From assembly GCA_963837395.1 (NCBI GenBank), contig CAWINI010000004.1, positions 806,001-870,000 of the forward strand: a stretch of 64,000 bases of DNA, written 5' to 3'. The DNA comes from CAVZQN01 sp963837395 (lineage in GTDB: Bacteria; Acidobacteriota; HRBIN11; JAKEFK01). Below, in pieces: positions 33,135-42,088 of the stretch. The notes below the pieces were generated by a model. It was not told the origin of the DNA. It saw only the letters and a list, made by a program, of their open reading frames with translations, and made no database searches. Each line of letters opens with the position of its first letter. Position 1 is the first letter of the stretch. Both the position numbers and the translations under genes were made by a program.

Positions 33135-35765
33135 CTACTGAGATAATGCTTGTAGTGTAATTTCGGTTCGTTGTTTACGTGCAGTTAGATCTGCAAATTT
33201 AGTCTTTTGTTCCTCAACTACTTCTGCCGGCGCATTTTTCACAAAATTTTCGTTATCAAGTTTCTTTTGTGCCTGCTGCAAATCCACTTCGATTTTTTTC
33301 AATTCTTTTTTCAGCCTTTCGATTTCTGCATTGATATCAAGCACACCGGTTAGATCGATTCCAATTTCACAATCTTTTAAAATTCCACGCGCGAGGTGCA
33401 TGCCTGATGGCATGTTTGTCACAAATTCCATTTTCTCAACGCGCGCCAATTGAAAAATCTCGGCTTCATGTTTTTGAAGCGGAGCCGGGTCCACATCTCC
33501 TCGTACATACACTTTCACTTTTTTTGATGGTTCAATATTCATCTCCGAACGAACCTGCCGGATTTTTCCGATGAATTCCATCAAGAACCCAAATTGCTTT
33601 TCTGCTTCCTCATCAATGTCGTTCTGTTCAAGAACTGGATACTTTGAGCGGATCAAAGCAGGATCGCATCGGATCTCAATAGGAAGTTGCTGCCACAAAT
33701 ATTCTGTAACAAATGGAACAAATGGATGAAGCAATCGCAGCACATCACCGATGCGTTGCAGCAATAAAGCCTTTCTTGCTGAAGACTCCGGGTAATCATC
33801 CGCAAGATGCGGTTTTATCCATTCGATGTACCAATCACAAAGTTCGTGCCACAAGAATTGATACGCAGCATTTGCGGCAAGATCGAATCGATATTCTTTC
33901 AGCGCTGAATTGATTTCATCAGCAGTGCGTTTAAATCTTGAATAGATCCATCGATCGCCCAAATCCCATCGTTCTTTTGGAAGTGGATCCAAAACTTCAT
34001 TTTCCGAAATCTTCATCAACGCAAATCGCACTGAGTTCCAGAGTTTATTTAGAAACGCTCGGTACCCTTGTACGCGCTTCGGAGCTAGTGGAATATCAGG
34101 CGCAGGAACTGCTAAAGCCGACATTGTAAATCTCAAAGCATCAGCACCGTTTTCGTCAACCAAATCCATTGGATCGATCGTATTTCCTCTTGATTTCGAC
34201 ATCTTCTGACCATGTTCATCACGCACCAAACCGTGAATGTACACTTCCCTGAACGGCACATCGTTCATGAATTTCAAACCGAACATCATCATCCGAGCCA
34301 CCCAGAAAAAGATAATGTCGAATCCCGTTACTAATACATTGGTTGGATAGTAATACTTCAAATCATCCGTAATTTCCGGCCAACCGAAAACGGACATTGG
34401 CCAGAGACCTGATGAAAACCAGGTATCAAGAACATCCGTTTCCTGACGTAATTTTTCAGAGTTACAATTCGGACAAGATTTTGGTGTTTCCACTTCAACA
34501 ATGGTTTGGCCACATGCATCGCAATACCATGCGGGGATTTGATGTCCCCACCATAATTGGCGGCTAATACACCAATCACGAATGTTGCGCATCCACTCAA
34601 AATACGTTTTGGCCCATGTTTCAGGAATGATTCGTGTTCGCCCATCTTCAACCGCACGAATTGCCGGCTCAGCAAGCGCAGACATACGCGCAAACCACTG
34701 CAGAGAAAGCAATGGTTCAACAATTGTGTTGCAACGATCACAATGTGCTAACGCAAATTGATGCTTTTCTTTCTTGATCAAAAATCCTTGCGATTCCAAA
34801 TCTTCAATTACTTTTTTTCGCGCTTCAAATCGATCCAGTCCCGAATATGGACCCGCTGCATCCGTCATCTTCCCTTCACCATTGATCACATGGATCGCTG
34901 AAAGGTTATTGCGCTTCGCAGCAAGAAAATCATTTGGATCATGAGCGGGAGTGATTTTCACAGCGCCTGTTCCAAATTGGCGATCAACAAAAGAATCAGC
35001 AATGACAGGAATCTCACGATTCAAGAGCGGGAGTATTGCTGTTTTACCAACAAGATCTTTATATCGCTCATCTTCAGGGTGCACTGCAATTGCAGTATCA
35101 CCCAGCATCGTTTCCGGCCGGGTCGTTGCGACTTCAACAAACTGATCGGAATTTTTTACAGGGTATCGGATGTGATACAACGAACCTTCTTTCGTATCAT
35201 AACGAACTTCCAGATCAGAAATTGCGGTTCTGCATCGCGGACACCAATTCACGATATATTGATCTTTGTAGATCAATCCTTCTTTATACAGACGTACGAA
35301 AGCTGTACGAACAGCCTTTGATAAGCCTTCATCTAAAGTGAATCGTTCGCGCGACCAATCACAGGAAAGTCCTAATTTGCGAATTTGCTGAATGATCCTT
35401 TGATGGCTGTACTCTTTCCATTCCCATGCCCGTTTTACAAATTCTTCACGGCCAATTTGCTGTCGTGTCTTGCCTTCCTTCGCCAGCTCACGTTCAACCA
35501 CGATCTGAGTTCCGATACCTGCATGATCAGTTCCTGGAACCCATAACGCATTTTTACCAAGCATCCTTTGCCAGCGCGTCAAAATGTCTTGCAATGTTAG
35601 ATCAAGAGAATGACCAACATGTAATGAGCCAGTGACATTTGGTGGTGGAATTACTATAGAGAAACGAGGTTGAGTGAAATCTACTTCGCTGCGGAAATAA
35701 TCATTCTTCAACCAATATTGATATAAGTCATCTTCAATTTGCTTAGGATCGTATACCTTTTCCAT
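33135..35765 (-). CDS. valS: Valyl-tRNA synthetase
   Basis: The 876-residue class I synthetase has PPPNVTGSLHVGH (the HIGH motif as HVGH at 49-52) and GTDHAGIGTQ. The editing domain has VATTRPETMLGDTA, and KMSKSRGNTIDP is the KMSKS loop. An anticodon-binding domain and a C-terminal coiled-coil arm follow (INAEIERLKKELKKIEVDLQQAQKKL). It charges tRNA-Val and edits mischarged threonine. Length and motifs are complete. AAGGA precedes the ATG at 35765. An IS110 element lies downstream, between it and the nadC-birA-coaX genes. Confidence 0.97.
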   Translation of the reverse strand: MEKVYDPKQIEDDLYQYWLKNDYFRSEVDFTQPRFSIVIPPPNVTGSLHVGHSLDLTLQDILTRWQRMLGKNALWVPGTDHAGIGTQIVVERELAKEGKTRQQIGREEFVKRAWEWKEYSHQRIIQQIRKLGLSCDWSRERFTLDEGLSKAVRTAFVRLYKEGLIYKDQYIVNWCPRCRTAISDLEVRYDTKEGSLYHIRYPVKNSDQFVEVATTRPETMLGDTAIAVHPEDERYKDLVGKTAILPLLNREIPVIADSFVDRQFGTGAVKITPAHDPNDFLAAKRNNLSAIHVINGEGKMTDAAGPYSGLDRFEARKKVIEDLESQGFLIKKEKHQFALAHCDRCNTIVEPLLSLQWFARMSALAEPAIRAVEDGRTRIIPETWAKTYFEWMRNIRDWCISRQLWWGHQIPAWYCDACGQTIVEVETPKSCPNCNSEKLRQETDVLDTWFSSGLWPMSVFGWPEITDDLKYYYPTNVLVTGFDIIFFWVARMMMFGLKFMNDVPFREVYIHGLVRDEHGQKMSKSRGNTIDPMDLVDENGADALRFTMSALAVPAPDIPLAPKRVQGYRAFLNKLWNSVRFALMKISENEVLDPLPKERWDLGDRWIYSRFKRTADEINSALKEYRFDLAANAAYQFLWHELCDWYIEWIKPHLADDYPESSARKALLLQRIGDVLRLLHPFVPFVTEYLWQQLPIEIRCDPALIRSKYPVLEQNDIDEEAEKQFGFLMEFIGKIRQVRSEMNIEPSKKVKVYVRGDVDPAPLQKHEAEIFQLARVEKMEFVTNMPSGMHLARGILKDCEIGIDLTGVLDINAEIERLKKELKKIEVDLQQAQKKLDNENFVKNAPAEVVEEQKTKFADLTARKQRTEITLQALSQ

Positions 35766-35882
35766 AATTATTCCTTAATTTTTTACCGCAGAGTTCGCAA
35801 ATAGCAAATTGCAGTCAGAGACACACCAGTACATAAACATAAGTTCAATGGCAAATGCGGGAGTTGGAGATTCGGAACTCAA

Positions 35883-35953
35883 CCGCGGAGCCACGGAGAG
35901 ACGGAGCTTTTCTAAATTTTTATTAAAACTCCGTTTCTCTGTGACTCCGTGGT
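35883..35953. repeat. Long hairpin of CGGAG words (family E)
   Basis: The left arm 35883-35906 (CCGCGGAGCCACGGAGAGAC, then GGAG) is the near reverse complement of the right arm 35929-35953 (CTCCGTTTCTCTGTGACTCC, then GTGGT), with a 22-nt AT-rich loop. It lies between the receiver-protein gene and valS. The rest of 35766-35964 shows no gene; it contains TTACCGCAGAGTTCGC at about 35783, another family E word. Confidence 0.75.
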
Positions 35954-35964
35954 AAATACATTAT

Positions 35965-37521
35965 TTATTCTTCGCCGGCGTGAAGCTTTTCCAGCTCACG
36001 ACGAATCATCTTTTCTGCAAGATCCGGAACAACTTGCCAGACGATTTCAGAAATGACTTTTTCCGAAAGCTTCCCTACGACACGATCAGCTATCTTGTTT
36101 ATTAATTCTTCCGTAATTTCAGGCGGAACAGATACAGCTTCCGCTTTAACTGCGGGCTGTTTTGCAGTGATGTTTGATTCATCCTGAACACTTTCTGACA
36201 AATCAGGTTGAAGCTCAACTGCCTCTTCAACTGCTGGAACTGAATCTTGTGATGATTCACTTTCAAACAATTCCTCAGCAGTGCGCTCTCCGGCAAGGGA
36301 TCGTTCGCGTGACCAAGTATCTTCACCAAAAACCGGACTCATTTCAGTTTGCTGTACCGGTTCTTCCTCAACTTCGGACACTTCTTCTACCGCTGAAGCT
36401 TCAGACTCTTCAGACCACGACAACTCAGGAGGAATTCGTATTGGACCTGTCGTTTCAGAATCTTTTGCAGGAGGCATCGCGACAACTGGTTCTTCAACTT
36501 CTGGTGCAGGAGGTGCTGCCACTTCTGGAAGACCAAAAGGTGAATCTTCTTCAGAAGACGTGGTGTTCCATGCAGATGCACTATCAGAAGTTTCGAAAAC
36601 ATCTCCAAAAGGTTCATCCGCTTCAGGGATGATTGCGGCAGGACGTGGCACTGTTGTTTGATCTTCTTGTGGTGGTTCAAATACAGCCGGCTCAAATTCC
36701 GATTCTTTTGGCTGTGATGCATAAAGAGCATCACGGCTAATGACAGTCTCTTCAGAACCTTCAAATGAAAATTCCGGCTCTTGCTGCGGTATAAACGAAC
36801 CATCATTAAAATCAAATGTTGGCCGTTCTTCTACGACCTGCTCTGCTGAGTCTGTGTCTGATAGAGTCGGTAACTGAGCTTCTTCAAAGATCGGCTCACT
36901 AATCGGGGTAGCTGAATTAATCTTTACAGTAGCTTGATGCGGATCGACCTCTATACCTTCAAAGCCGGGTGGTTCAGCAAACACATTTGCTGAGAAACCG
37001 GGTAACATCATCGTTTTCTCAACATCCTCTTCTACTGGTTCGCCAAGAAAACCTGTCTGTGTTATTTCAGATCCTGAATCGATATTTTGCGTTCTTGACA
37101 AAGGATCATCTACAATTGCAGGAATAGAATCCATTAATTCTTTTACTTTCGTAGTTAACAGTTGGGGATCAAACGGTTTTGAAAGCAAATCGTTGGCTCC
37201 CACTTCTCGCACTTTTTCCTCGACAGCTCTCGCCCGCTCTTCATCCATCGTTTCATAAATTCCAGCGAGAAGGATCACCGGTGTTCTGGCAAATTCAGCG
37301 AATGCAGGATCCTTTCTTAATGTTTCACACAATTCATAACCACTCTTAACAGGAAGACTGATGTCGGCAAGAATAATGCTTGGCCTTACCTGGGGAATTG
37401 CATCGAGAGCTGCTTGCCCATCGTTGACACATCGGATTTCATATTCATCATCAGAAAAAGTAAGTTCCACAATCTTTTGGATTGTGATGCTCTTATCGGC
37501 AAGTAATATCGTATTCCCCAT
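35965..37521 (-). CDS. Receiver-domain protein with long acidic linker and PopZ-like C-terminal helices
   Basis: The 518-residue protein has a receiver domain at residues 1-130 (ILLADKS near 5; ILADISLP with the phospho-acceptor Asp53; DLLSKPFDP near 117). About 330 residues follow that are rich in Glu, Pro, Ser and Asp with no globular signature (PAAIIPEADEPFGDVFE, VAAPPAPEVEEPVVAM). The last 50 residues are predicted helices (ITEELINKIADRVVGKL, then EIVWQVVPDLAEKMIRRELEKL). The tail resembles by eye the C-terminal oligomerisation motif of PopZ/DUF2497, and the acidic linker is also PopZ-like. A phosphorylation-controlled polar or condensate scaffold is an inference. AAGGAGG precedes the ATG at 37521. 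Confidence 0.8.
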   Translation of the reverse strand: MGNTILLADKSITIQKIVELTFSDDEYEIRCVNDGQAALDAIPQVRPSIILADISLPVKSGYELCETLRKDPAFAEFARTPVILLAGIYETMDEERARAVEEKVREVGANDLLSKPFDPQLLTTKVKELMDSIPAIVDDPLSRTQNIDSGSEITQTGFLGEPVEEDVEKTMMLPGFSANVFAEPPGFEGIEVDPHQATVKINSATPISEPIFEEAQLPTLSDTDSAEQVVEERPTFDFNDGSFIPQQEPEFSFEGSEETVISRDALYASQPKESEFEPAVFEPPQEDQTTVPRPAAIIPEADEPFGDVFETSDSASAWNTTSSEEDSPFGLPEVAAPPAPEVEEPVVAMPPAKDSETTGPIRIPPELSWSEESEASAVEEVSEVEEEPVQQTEMSPVFGEDTWSRERSLAGERTAEELFESESSQDSVPAVEEAVELQPDLSESVQDESNITAKQPAVKAEAVSVPPEITEELINKIADRVVGKLSEKVISEIVWQVVPDLAEKMIRRELEKLHAGEE

Positions 37522-37620
37522 TATTAATTGGCCTCCTTAGACCGAGCCCTCTTGTCCTTATTCTAAAGTATCTTACGGCTTACCTCAATAGAAATATGTG
37601 GGCGATAGAGATAGCTTTTA

Positions 37621-37684
37621 TTAACCACGAAGGACACGAATTAACACGAAGTTATTTGTTTATTTGTACTTACCTTCGGTGGTT
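37621..37684. repeat. AACCACGAAGG...CCTTCGGTGGTT inverted words (family E)
   Basis: TTAACCACGAAGGACACGAA and TTAACACGAAG (37621-37651) are partly complemented by CCTTCGGTGGTTA (37673-37684). It lies in the 37522-37695 gap downstream of the NtrC-type regulator, which otherwise shows no gene. Confidence 0.55.
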
Positions 37685-37695
37685 ATTCGAGGCCG

Positions 37696-38439
37696 TTACG
37701 CGGGATATTTGATATTGTACCGCTTCATCATCTCATTCAAGGTTGTCGGCTTTATGCGAAGAAGCTTGGCGGCTTCTTTTTGGACCCCTTCCGACTTTTG
37801 CAGGGCATCGATAATCAAGACTTTGCGATAGTGGCTCACCTTATCTTTAAACGGCAAATTCCCTTCTGCAACCATATAAGCCCTCGCCCGTTCGCGGATG
37901 GTATCGGGAAGTAGATCTGCTGTTAGCGAATCACCGCGGCATAATACCACCGCGCGTTCAATTACATTTTCAAGCTCTCGCACATTTCCTGGCCACGAAT
38001 AATCCATTAACGCATTTAGCGCTTGAGGTGTGAGGTGTAATGGCGACTTTTCATTTTCCTTACAGTATCTTTCAATGAAGTAATCTGCAAGTAACGGAAC
38101 GTCTTCCATTCTTTCGCGCAATGAAGGTAGATGAATGCTGATTACATTCAACCGATAATAGAGGTCTTCGCGAAATTTTCCATCCTTTACCAGGCCATAC
38201 AAATCGCTATTTGTTGCAGCAATGATCCGTACATCAACATGGATCGTTTCTACTCCACCCACGCGCATGAATTCTTTTTCTTGAATCACACGCAAAAGTT
38301 TCGATTGAGTGTCTGGATTGATGTTTCCAATTTCATCAAAAAAGATGCTTCCACCATCGGCAATTTCAAACAAACCTTTCTTCGACGAAATAGCGCCGGT
38401 AAAAGAACCCTTCATATGTCCGAACAAGTTACTTTCCAA
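37696..38439 (-). CDS. NtrC-type regulator, C-terminal part (separated by a frameshift)
   Basis: The frame begins within the AAA+ domain at ESNLFGHMKGSFTGA; the sigma-54-contacting loop is GSFTGA instead of GAFTGA. It continues with FFDEIGNINPDTQSKLLRV (Walker B), RVGGVETIHVDVRIIAATN, FREDLYYRLNV, SWPGNVRELENVIERAV and a C-terminal Fis-type helix-turn-helix (EAAKLLRIKPTTLNEMMKRY). It starts from a TTG with no ribosome-binding site. It is plainly the rest of the protein encoded at 38429-39067: removing one base from the CCC run at 38445-38447 joins NSGSLPP to ALLESNLFGH. The intact regulator, of about 460 residues, would activate sigma-54 promoters. Confidence 0.9.
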   Translation of the reverse strand: MESNLFGHMKGSFTGAISSKKGLFEIADGGSIFFDEIGNINPDTQSKLLRVIQEKEFMRVGGVETIHVDVRIIAATNSDLYGLVKDGKFREDLYYRLNVISIHLPSLRERMEDVPLLADYFIERYCKENEKSPLHLTPQALNALMDYSWPGNVRELENVIERAVVLCRGDSLTADLLPDTIRERARAYMVAEGNLPFKDKVSHYRKVLIIDALQKSEGVQKEAAKLLRIKPTTLNEMMKRYNIKYPA

Positions 38440-39067
38440 AAGTGCCCGGCGGCAAACTTCCAGAATTTACAACAACAAACGGCTTTCCTGCACGCGTGGA
38501 ATGATAATGAATCGCCTTGGCGATTAACTCTTTGCCCGTGCCGCTTTCACCGGTAATGAGAATCGTGCTGCGACTTGGTGCAACTTGCGAAACGAGATCG
38601 AAAACTTTTCGCATTTGTTCGCTGTGCCCAACAATATTTTCAAAGCCGAAAATTCCTTTCAGCTGAGACTTTAAATTTTTGTTTTCGCGAAGTAATGCAC
38701 GTTGTTTTATGGCTTTCTGAACGGCCATCATTACTGCATCATTTTTGAATGGCTTCGTAATGTAATCGAATGCACCTTGTTTCATGCATTCAATTGCATT
38801 TTCAAGTGAGGCGTATGCCGTAACCATGATGACAGGAATGTCGGGATCAGTTTTGCGGAGTTCCTGGAGAGTTCCCAAACCTCCGATGCCGTTCATCATT
38901 ACATCCAGAATTACGGCATCATATTCACGGTCGCGAGCCATTCGAAGACCATCTTCACCGGAAGGACTGAAATCAGCGTTGTATCCTTCGGTCTTCAGTA
39001 AATGTTGAAAAATCTCGCGAACTACGTCTTCATCATCAATCACCAGAATACGCTCTGGACTGCTCAT
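38429..39067 (-). CDS. NtrC-type response regulator, N-terminal part (frameshifted)
   Basis: Residues 1-120 are a receiver domain (LVIDDED at 8-14, VILDVMM with Asp55, ITKPF with the conserved lysine at 105). A linker and the start of the sigma-54 AAA+ domain follow, with Walker A GESGTGKE at 173-180. The frame then fails after VVNSGSLPPG. The remainder of the AAA+ domain and the Fis-type DNA-binding domain lie in the overlapping frame 37696-38439. The ATG at 39067 overlaps the end of the upstream histidine kinase gene by 32 nt, so kinase and regulator are a translationally coupled two-component pair. Confidence 0.92.
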   Translation of the reverse strand: MSSPERILVIDDEDVVREIFQHLLKTEGYNADFSPSGEDGLRMARDREYDAVILDVMMNGIGGLGTLQELRKTDPDIPVIMVTAYASLENAIECMKQGAFDYITKPFKNDAVMMAVQKAIKQRALLRENKNLKSQLKGIFGFENIVGHSEQMRKVFDLVSQVAPSRSTILITGESGTGKELIAKAIHYHSTRAGKPFVVVNSGSLPPGTFGK

Positions 39068-39953
39068 GCACTTCCCTCTTCATCGGTAGCTTTATTTGGA
39101 AATGGGTTCCTTTTCCTTCTTCGGAAAAAACGTCGATAGAGCCCTTATGCTCCTGGATGATGGTGTAAGTGATCGCAAGTCCAAGGCCCGTACCCTTGAA
39201 AGCTTTTTTGGAAAAGAACGGCTCGTAAATGCGCTTTAATGTTTTTTCATCCATACCGACGCCTGTATCAACAATGTTGACCACAACCTGGCCCCCATCT
39301 GTTTCAGTACGCACCAGCAGGCGTCCCCCTTGCTGCATCGCATCTCTGGCATTCAAAAATAAATTCGTGAATACCTGTTGCAGCTTTCCTTCATTCCCAG
39401 ATACTGCCGGATTTGATGAATCAAATTCCTGAACAATTTCGATGGGTAAATCTTTGAAATGCGGTTTCAGCAATAACAAAGTTTCATGTAACAAACCATT
39501 GATATCTATCTGTTCAACTTCTGCAGGCTGCTCGCGCGAAAGATCCAGCAATGTATTGATTATTTTTGAAGCACGAAAAGTTTGTTGCTCAATCTTTTGT
39601 AAAATTTCTCGCGTTTCCGGCTTTGTATTCATTTGTTGTTCCAACATTTGTGTATAGCTGGAAATGCCGGTTAACGGAGTATTTACTTCATGTGCAACAC
39701 CTGCGGCCAAAAGTCCCAATGCTGAAAGCTTTTCGTTTTGTGTAAGTTGTTCTTCCATTTTCGCCTGATGAGTTACATCATCAAGAATCAGGATCGTACC
39801 GTATTCGGTATCAGATTCATTAATCAACGGTACAAATGATAAGTTCATAACCGAATCTTGTCCTTTGAAATTTTCAGCCAACGTTTTATAGAAACGTGCG
39901 CCTTCCAATTTCTTACGTGGACTTTTTAAATTGTAATTTTTGTACCGATCCAC
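39036..39953 (-). CDS. Sensor histidine kinase, catalytic half (separated by a frameshift)
   Basis: This 305-residue frame carries the end of a PAS domain (LSFVPLINESDTEYGTILILDDVT), then a HisKA domain with the phospho-acceptor in AAGVAHEVNTPL. The HATPase_c domain has the N box NLFLNARDAM, the G1 box DTGVGM, the F box EPFFSKK and the G2 box GTGLGLAI. It has no start of its own that makes sense. It continues the 39926-41884 frame when one T is restored to the T run on the minus strand at 40014-40018, giving ESFFGNKSGSDFGRKLEEIF. Partner: the NtrC-type regulator immediately downstream (32-nt overlap). Confidence 0.92.
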   Translation of the reverse strand: MDRYKNYNLKSPRKKLEGARFYKTLAENFKGQDSVMNLSFVPLINESDTEYGTILILDDVTHQAKMEEQLTQNEKLSALGLLAAGVAHEVNTPLTGISSYTQMLEQQMNTKPETREILQKIEQQTFRASKIINTLLDLSREQPAEVEQIDINGLLHETLLLLKPHFKDLPIEIVQEFDSSNPAVSGNEGKLQQVFTNLFLNARDAMQQGGRLLVRTETDGGQVVVNIVDTGVGMDEKTLKRIYEPFFSKKAFKGTGLGLAITYTIIQEHKGSIDVFSEEGKGTHFQIKLPMKREVHEQSRAYSGD

Positions 39954-41884
39954 AATTTCCGGCGGGAAAATTTCTTCAAGTTTTCGGCCAAAATCAGAAC
40001 CCGATTTGTTCCCAAAAATGATTCCATCGACTGATTGCAGGCAACGACTTTGCCATTTTCATCGAGCGTGCAAATTCCAACGTTTAGACTTAACAGAATA
40101 TTTTCGTTAAAGTTCTTGAGCCGTTCCAGTTCATCTGCTTTATTTTTCAGAGTGAAAAACAGCCGGTGATTTTCGATTACGATCGCAAGCTGGTTCGCCA
40201 ATGTAACAAGCAGGTCCAAGTCTTCGCTAGATAAATAATCACCTTTTTCTTTCTTTGATACGCCGATGATTGCAACAATGTTGTGTTTGAATCTGCAAGG
40301 GATAAAGTAATTCAGATTTAGCTCTCGGAGAATTTTTTCGTCTTCCAGTAATTCAGCATCCAGATTGAAATGTGAATCAACGAACACAAATGGATCCGTA
40401 GATAATGCCGCTAAAAATCCCAGGCCGGGATTCATGGATTTATCGGGATTGGTGGAAGATTCAAATCGATTTAATCCTGTTTTCAGGAAAAGCTCAGCGC
40501 GCTCAATTTTGAACGTTGTAAAAATGTGTTTCAGTAATGAGGCCGAAAGTTGATCGATATCGAGAGATGATGTCAATTCACGATAGAACTGAACCAGCGT
40601 GCGCCTGTAGTCATAGCTATCTTTGTAGTAAACACGATCAACGAATGATCTAACCCGATCCCGCAACGGTTGAAATAGCAATGCAGCCAGAAGTGTTGTT
40701 AATGATGCAATAGCAACAGTCGTAAATCGTGTCGCTTCGGGCATCAAGAATTTCACTGTAGAAACAGTGAGCATCAAATACATCGCAAAGAGCACCATCG
40801 TAGTAAGCGTGTAAATCATGCCGCGCTTGATGATGATGTCGACATCCATCAGGCGGTATTTGAATAAGGCATAAGTTAAAGAGAGCGGAATTAAAATTTG
40901 CGGCATTAATGCAGCTTCAAGTGCTTGATTCGGAATGCGAACAACAAGTGAAAACAACCACAGAATTGAAAACGGACCGAATCCGGCAACGATGCCAGCA
41001 AGAACAAGCTTTAATTGCTTCCGTTGAATGATGTCTTCAGACTTGGCATAGGAATAAAACAGAACAAGAATTCCAGCGAATAGTCCCAGGAATAGATAAA
41101 GAATTTCAAAATTCTCGAAAGCAAGATAGCCTTCAATACTGGCGACATAAGGACTTTGAGGCAGGAAGAAATAAAACAGTGTAAACAGAATTCTGGCAGT
41201 GATGAAAACGATTGAAGGTAAGTAGAGCAAAAATAATCGATCGCGCGAAATCCATTGCCTTTGGCCAGGGAAATAAAATGCAAAATGCAAAAACAACGGC
41301 GGCAGCAGTAAAAGGAAGACTTCATCACCCCAGAAAAAGATCCAATCCAGAGTATCTAGCTTTCGCGTAAATGAAAAAACATAAGCTCCGAAAAATGCGA
41401 GACAAAGGAAGAAAAAGTGCAATGCAAATGAGCGGCTATGACTTTTTAAGAATGCGAAAACACCAATGGCAAGAATGACAAAGCCGACTGAAGCAAGGTA
41501 GAAATAGAAACTATTGGTTCGAACTTTTGGCGTTACAAGTGCAACGAAAGATTCACTGCCGCGTACAAGGTCATATTGCAGTGGGCGTCCTGCCTCCATT
41601 TCGCGTGCTGTAATTGCGCCAACATCTTGCGGAATTCTGATCTTATGGAAATTGATCGCAATGAGCTGATCGCCTTTGGAAATTCCAGCAATTGCTCCTG
41701 CTGAGTCATTCGTAATGGAGTCAGCTACAACAATTCCGCGAAAGAAGATCCATTTCACACCGTCAGTTACCGGTTTTGCATTCCATTGTGCGGCAAAGTT
41801 GAGTGCACCCAGGGTTGCCATTGCGATGGCAAAAAGCAGAATCAGTGCCTTGACGCCTTTGGAATGTGACAGACTTTCCTTCAA
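39926..41884 (-). CDS. Sensor histidine kinase, membrane/PDZ/GAF half (frameshifted)
   Basis: The start is a TTG at 41884, preceded by AGGAG. The 652-residue frame has a membrane helix at about 12-30. A PDZ-like periplasmic domain follows (DSAGAIAGISKGDQLIAIN), then about seven or eight membrane helices (residues 125-370). A GAF-like domain (about 420-585; SSLDIDQLSASLLKHIFTTF, FIPCRFKHNIVAIIGVS) leads to the start of a PAS domain (LSLNVGICTLDENGKVVACNQSM). The last 30 or so residues are out of frame. Together with 39036-39953 the protein would be about 950 residues. Its trigger is unknown; PDZ plus polytopic membrane input suggests envelope sensing. Confidence 0.88.
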   Translation of the reverse strand: MKESLSHSKGVKALILLFAIAMATLGALNFAAQWNAKPVTDGVKWIFFRGIVVADSITNDSAGAIAGISKGDQLIAINFHKIRIPQDVGAITAREMEAGRPLQYDLVRGSESFVALVTPKVRTNSFYFYLASVGFVILAIGVFAFLKSHSRSFALHFFFLCLAFFGAYVFSFTRKLDTLDWIFFWGDEVFLLLLPPLFLHFAFYFPGQRQWISRDRLFLLYLPSIVFITARILFTLFYFFLPQSPYVASIEGYLAFENFEILYLFLGLFAGILVLFYSYAKSEDIIQRKQLKLVLAGIVAGFGPFSILWLFSLVVRIPNQALEAALMPQILIPLSLTYALFKYRLMDVDIIIKRGMIYTLTTMVLFAMYLMLTVSTVKFLMPEATRFTTVAIASLTTLLAALLFQPLRDRVRSFVDRVYYKDSYDYRRTLVQFYRELTSSLDIDQLSASLLKHIFTTFKIERAELFLKTGLNRFESSTNPDKSMNPGLGFLAALSTDPFVFVDSHFNLDAELLEDEKILRELNLNYFIPCRFKHNIVAIIGVSKKEKGDYLSSEDLDLLVTLANQLAIVIENHRLFFTLKNKADELERLKNFNENILLSLNVGICTLDENGKVVACNQSMESFLGTNRVLILAENLKKFSRRKLWIGTKITI

Positions 41885-41909
41885 AGCAAAAATCTCCTAG
41901 CCCGTTATC

Positions 41910-41925
41910 TGCAAATGCTATACCA
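41910..41925 (-). promoter_or_regulatory. Candidate sigma-54 promoter upstream of the histidine kinase gene
   Basis: On the minus strand TGGTATAGCATTTGCA has the invariant GG-N10-GC spacing of -24/-12 promoters and the TTGCA end. It lies 27 bp upstream of the TTG start and just before AGGAG. The downstream operon encodes a sigma-54 activator, so autoregulation is plausible. Confidence 0.4.
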
Positions 41926-42008
41926 CTAAAGCACTATATTGCCTATCCCTGTAAGTGCCTATAAAATAAGATAATAGCATATTTATTCAAAAAAACGTAT
42001 CTCGAATC

Positions 42009-42042
42009 ATTCAGAAATTTGAATTATTCGGAAATTCGATTC
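42009..42042. repeat. Two tandem 17-bp AT-rich repeats
   Basis: ATTCAGAAATTTGAATT is followed directly by ATTCGGAAATTCGATTC (13 of 17 identical). It lies in the 41885-42088 gap between the beta-barrel gene end and the kinase start. Purpose unknown. Confidence 0.5.
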
Positions 42043-42088
42043 AGAGAATTGGTTGAACTGTAAGTGACAGATGCGAAAGCGGTTGAGG

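Noticed and set aside
36174..36815. Long open frames on both strands within the acidic-linker gene (for example 36174-36632 plus and 36387-36815 minus).
   Set aside because: They are shadows produced by the biased Glu/Pro/Ser codons of the receiver-protein linker and show no start signals or family features.
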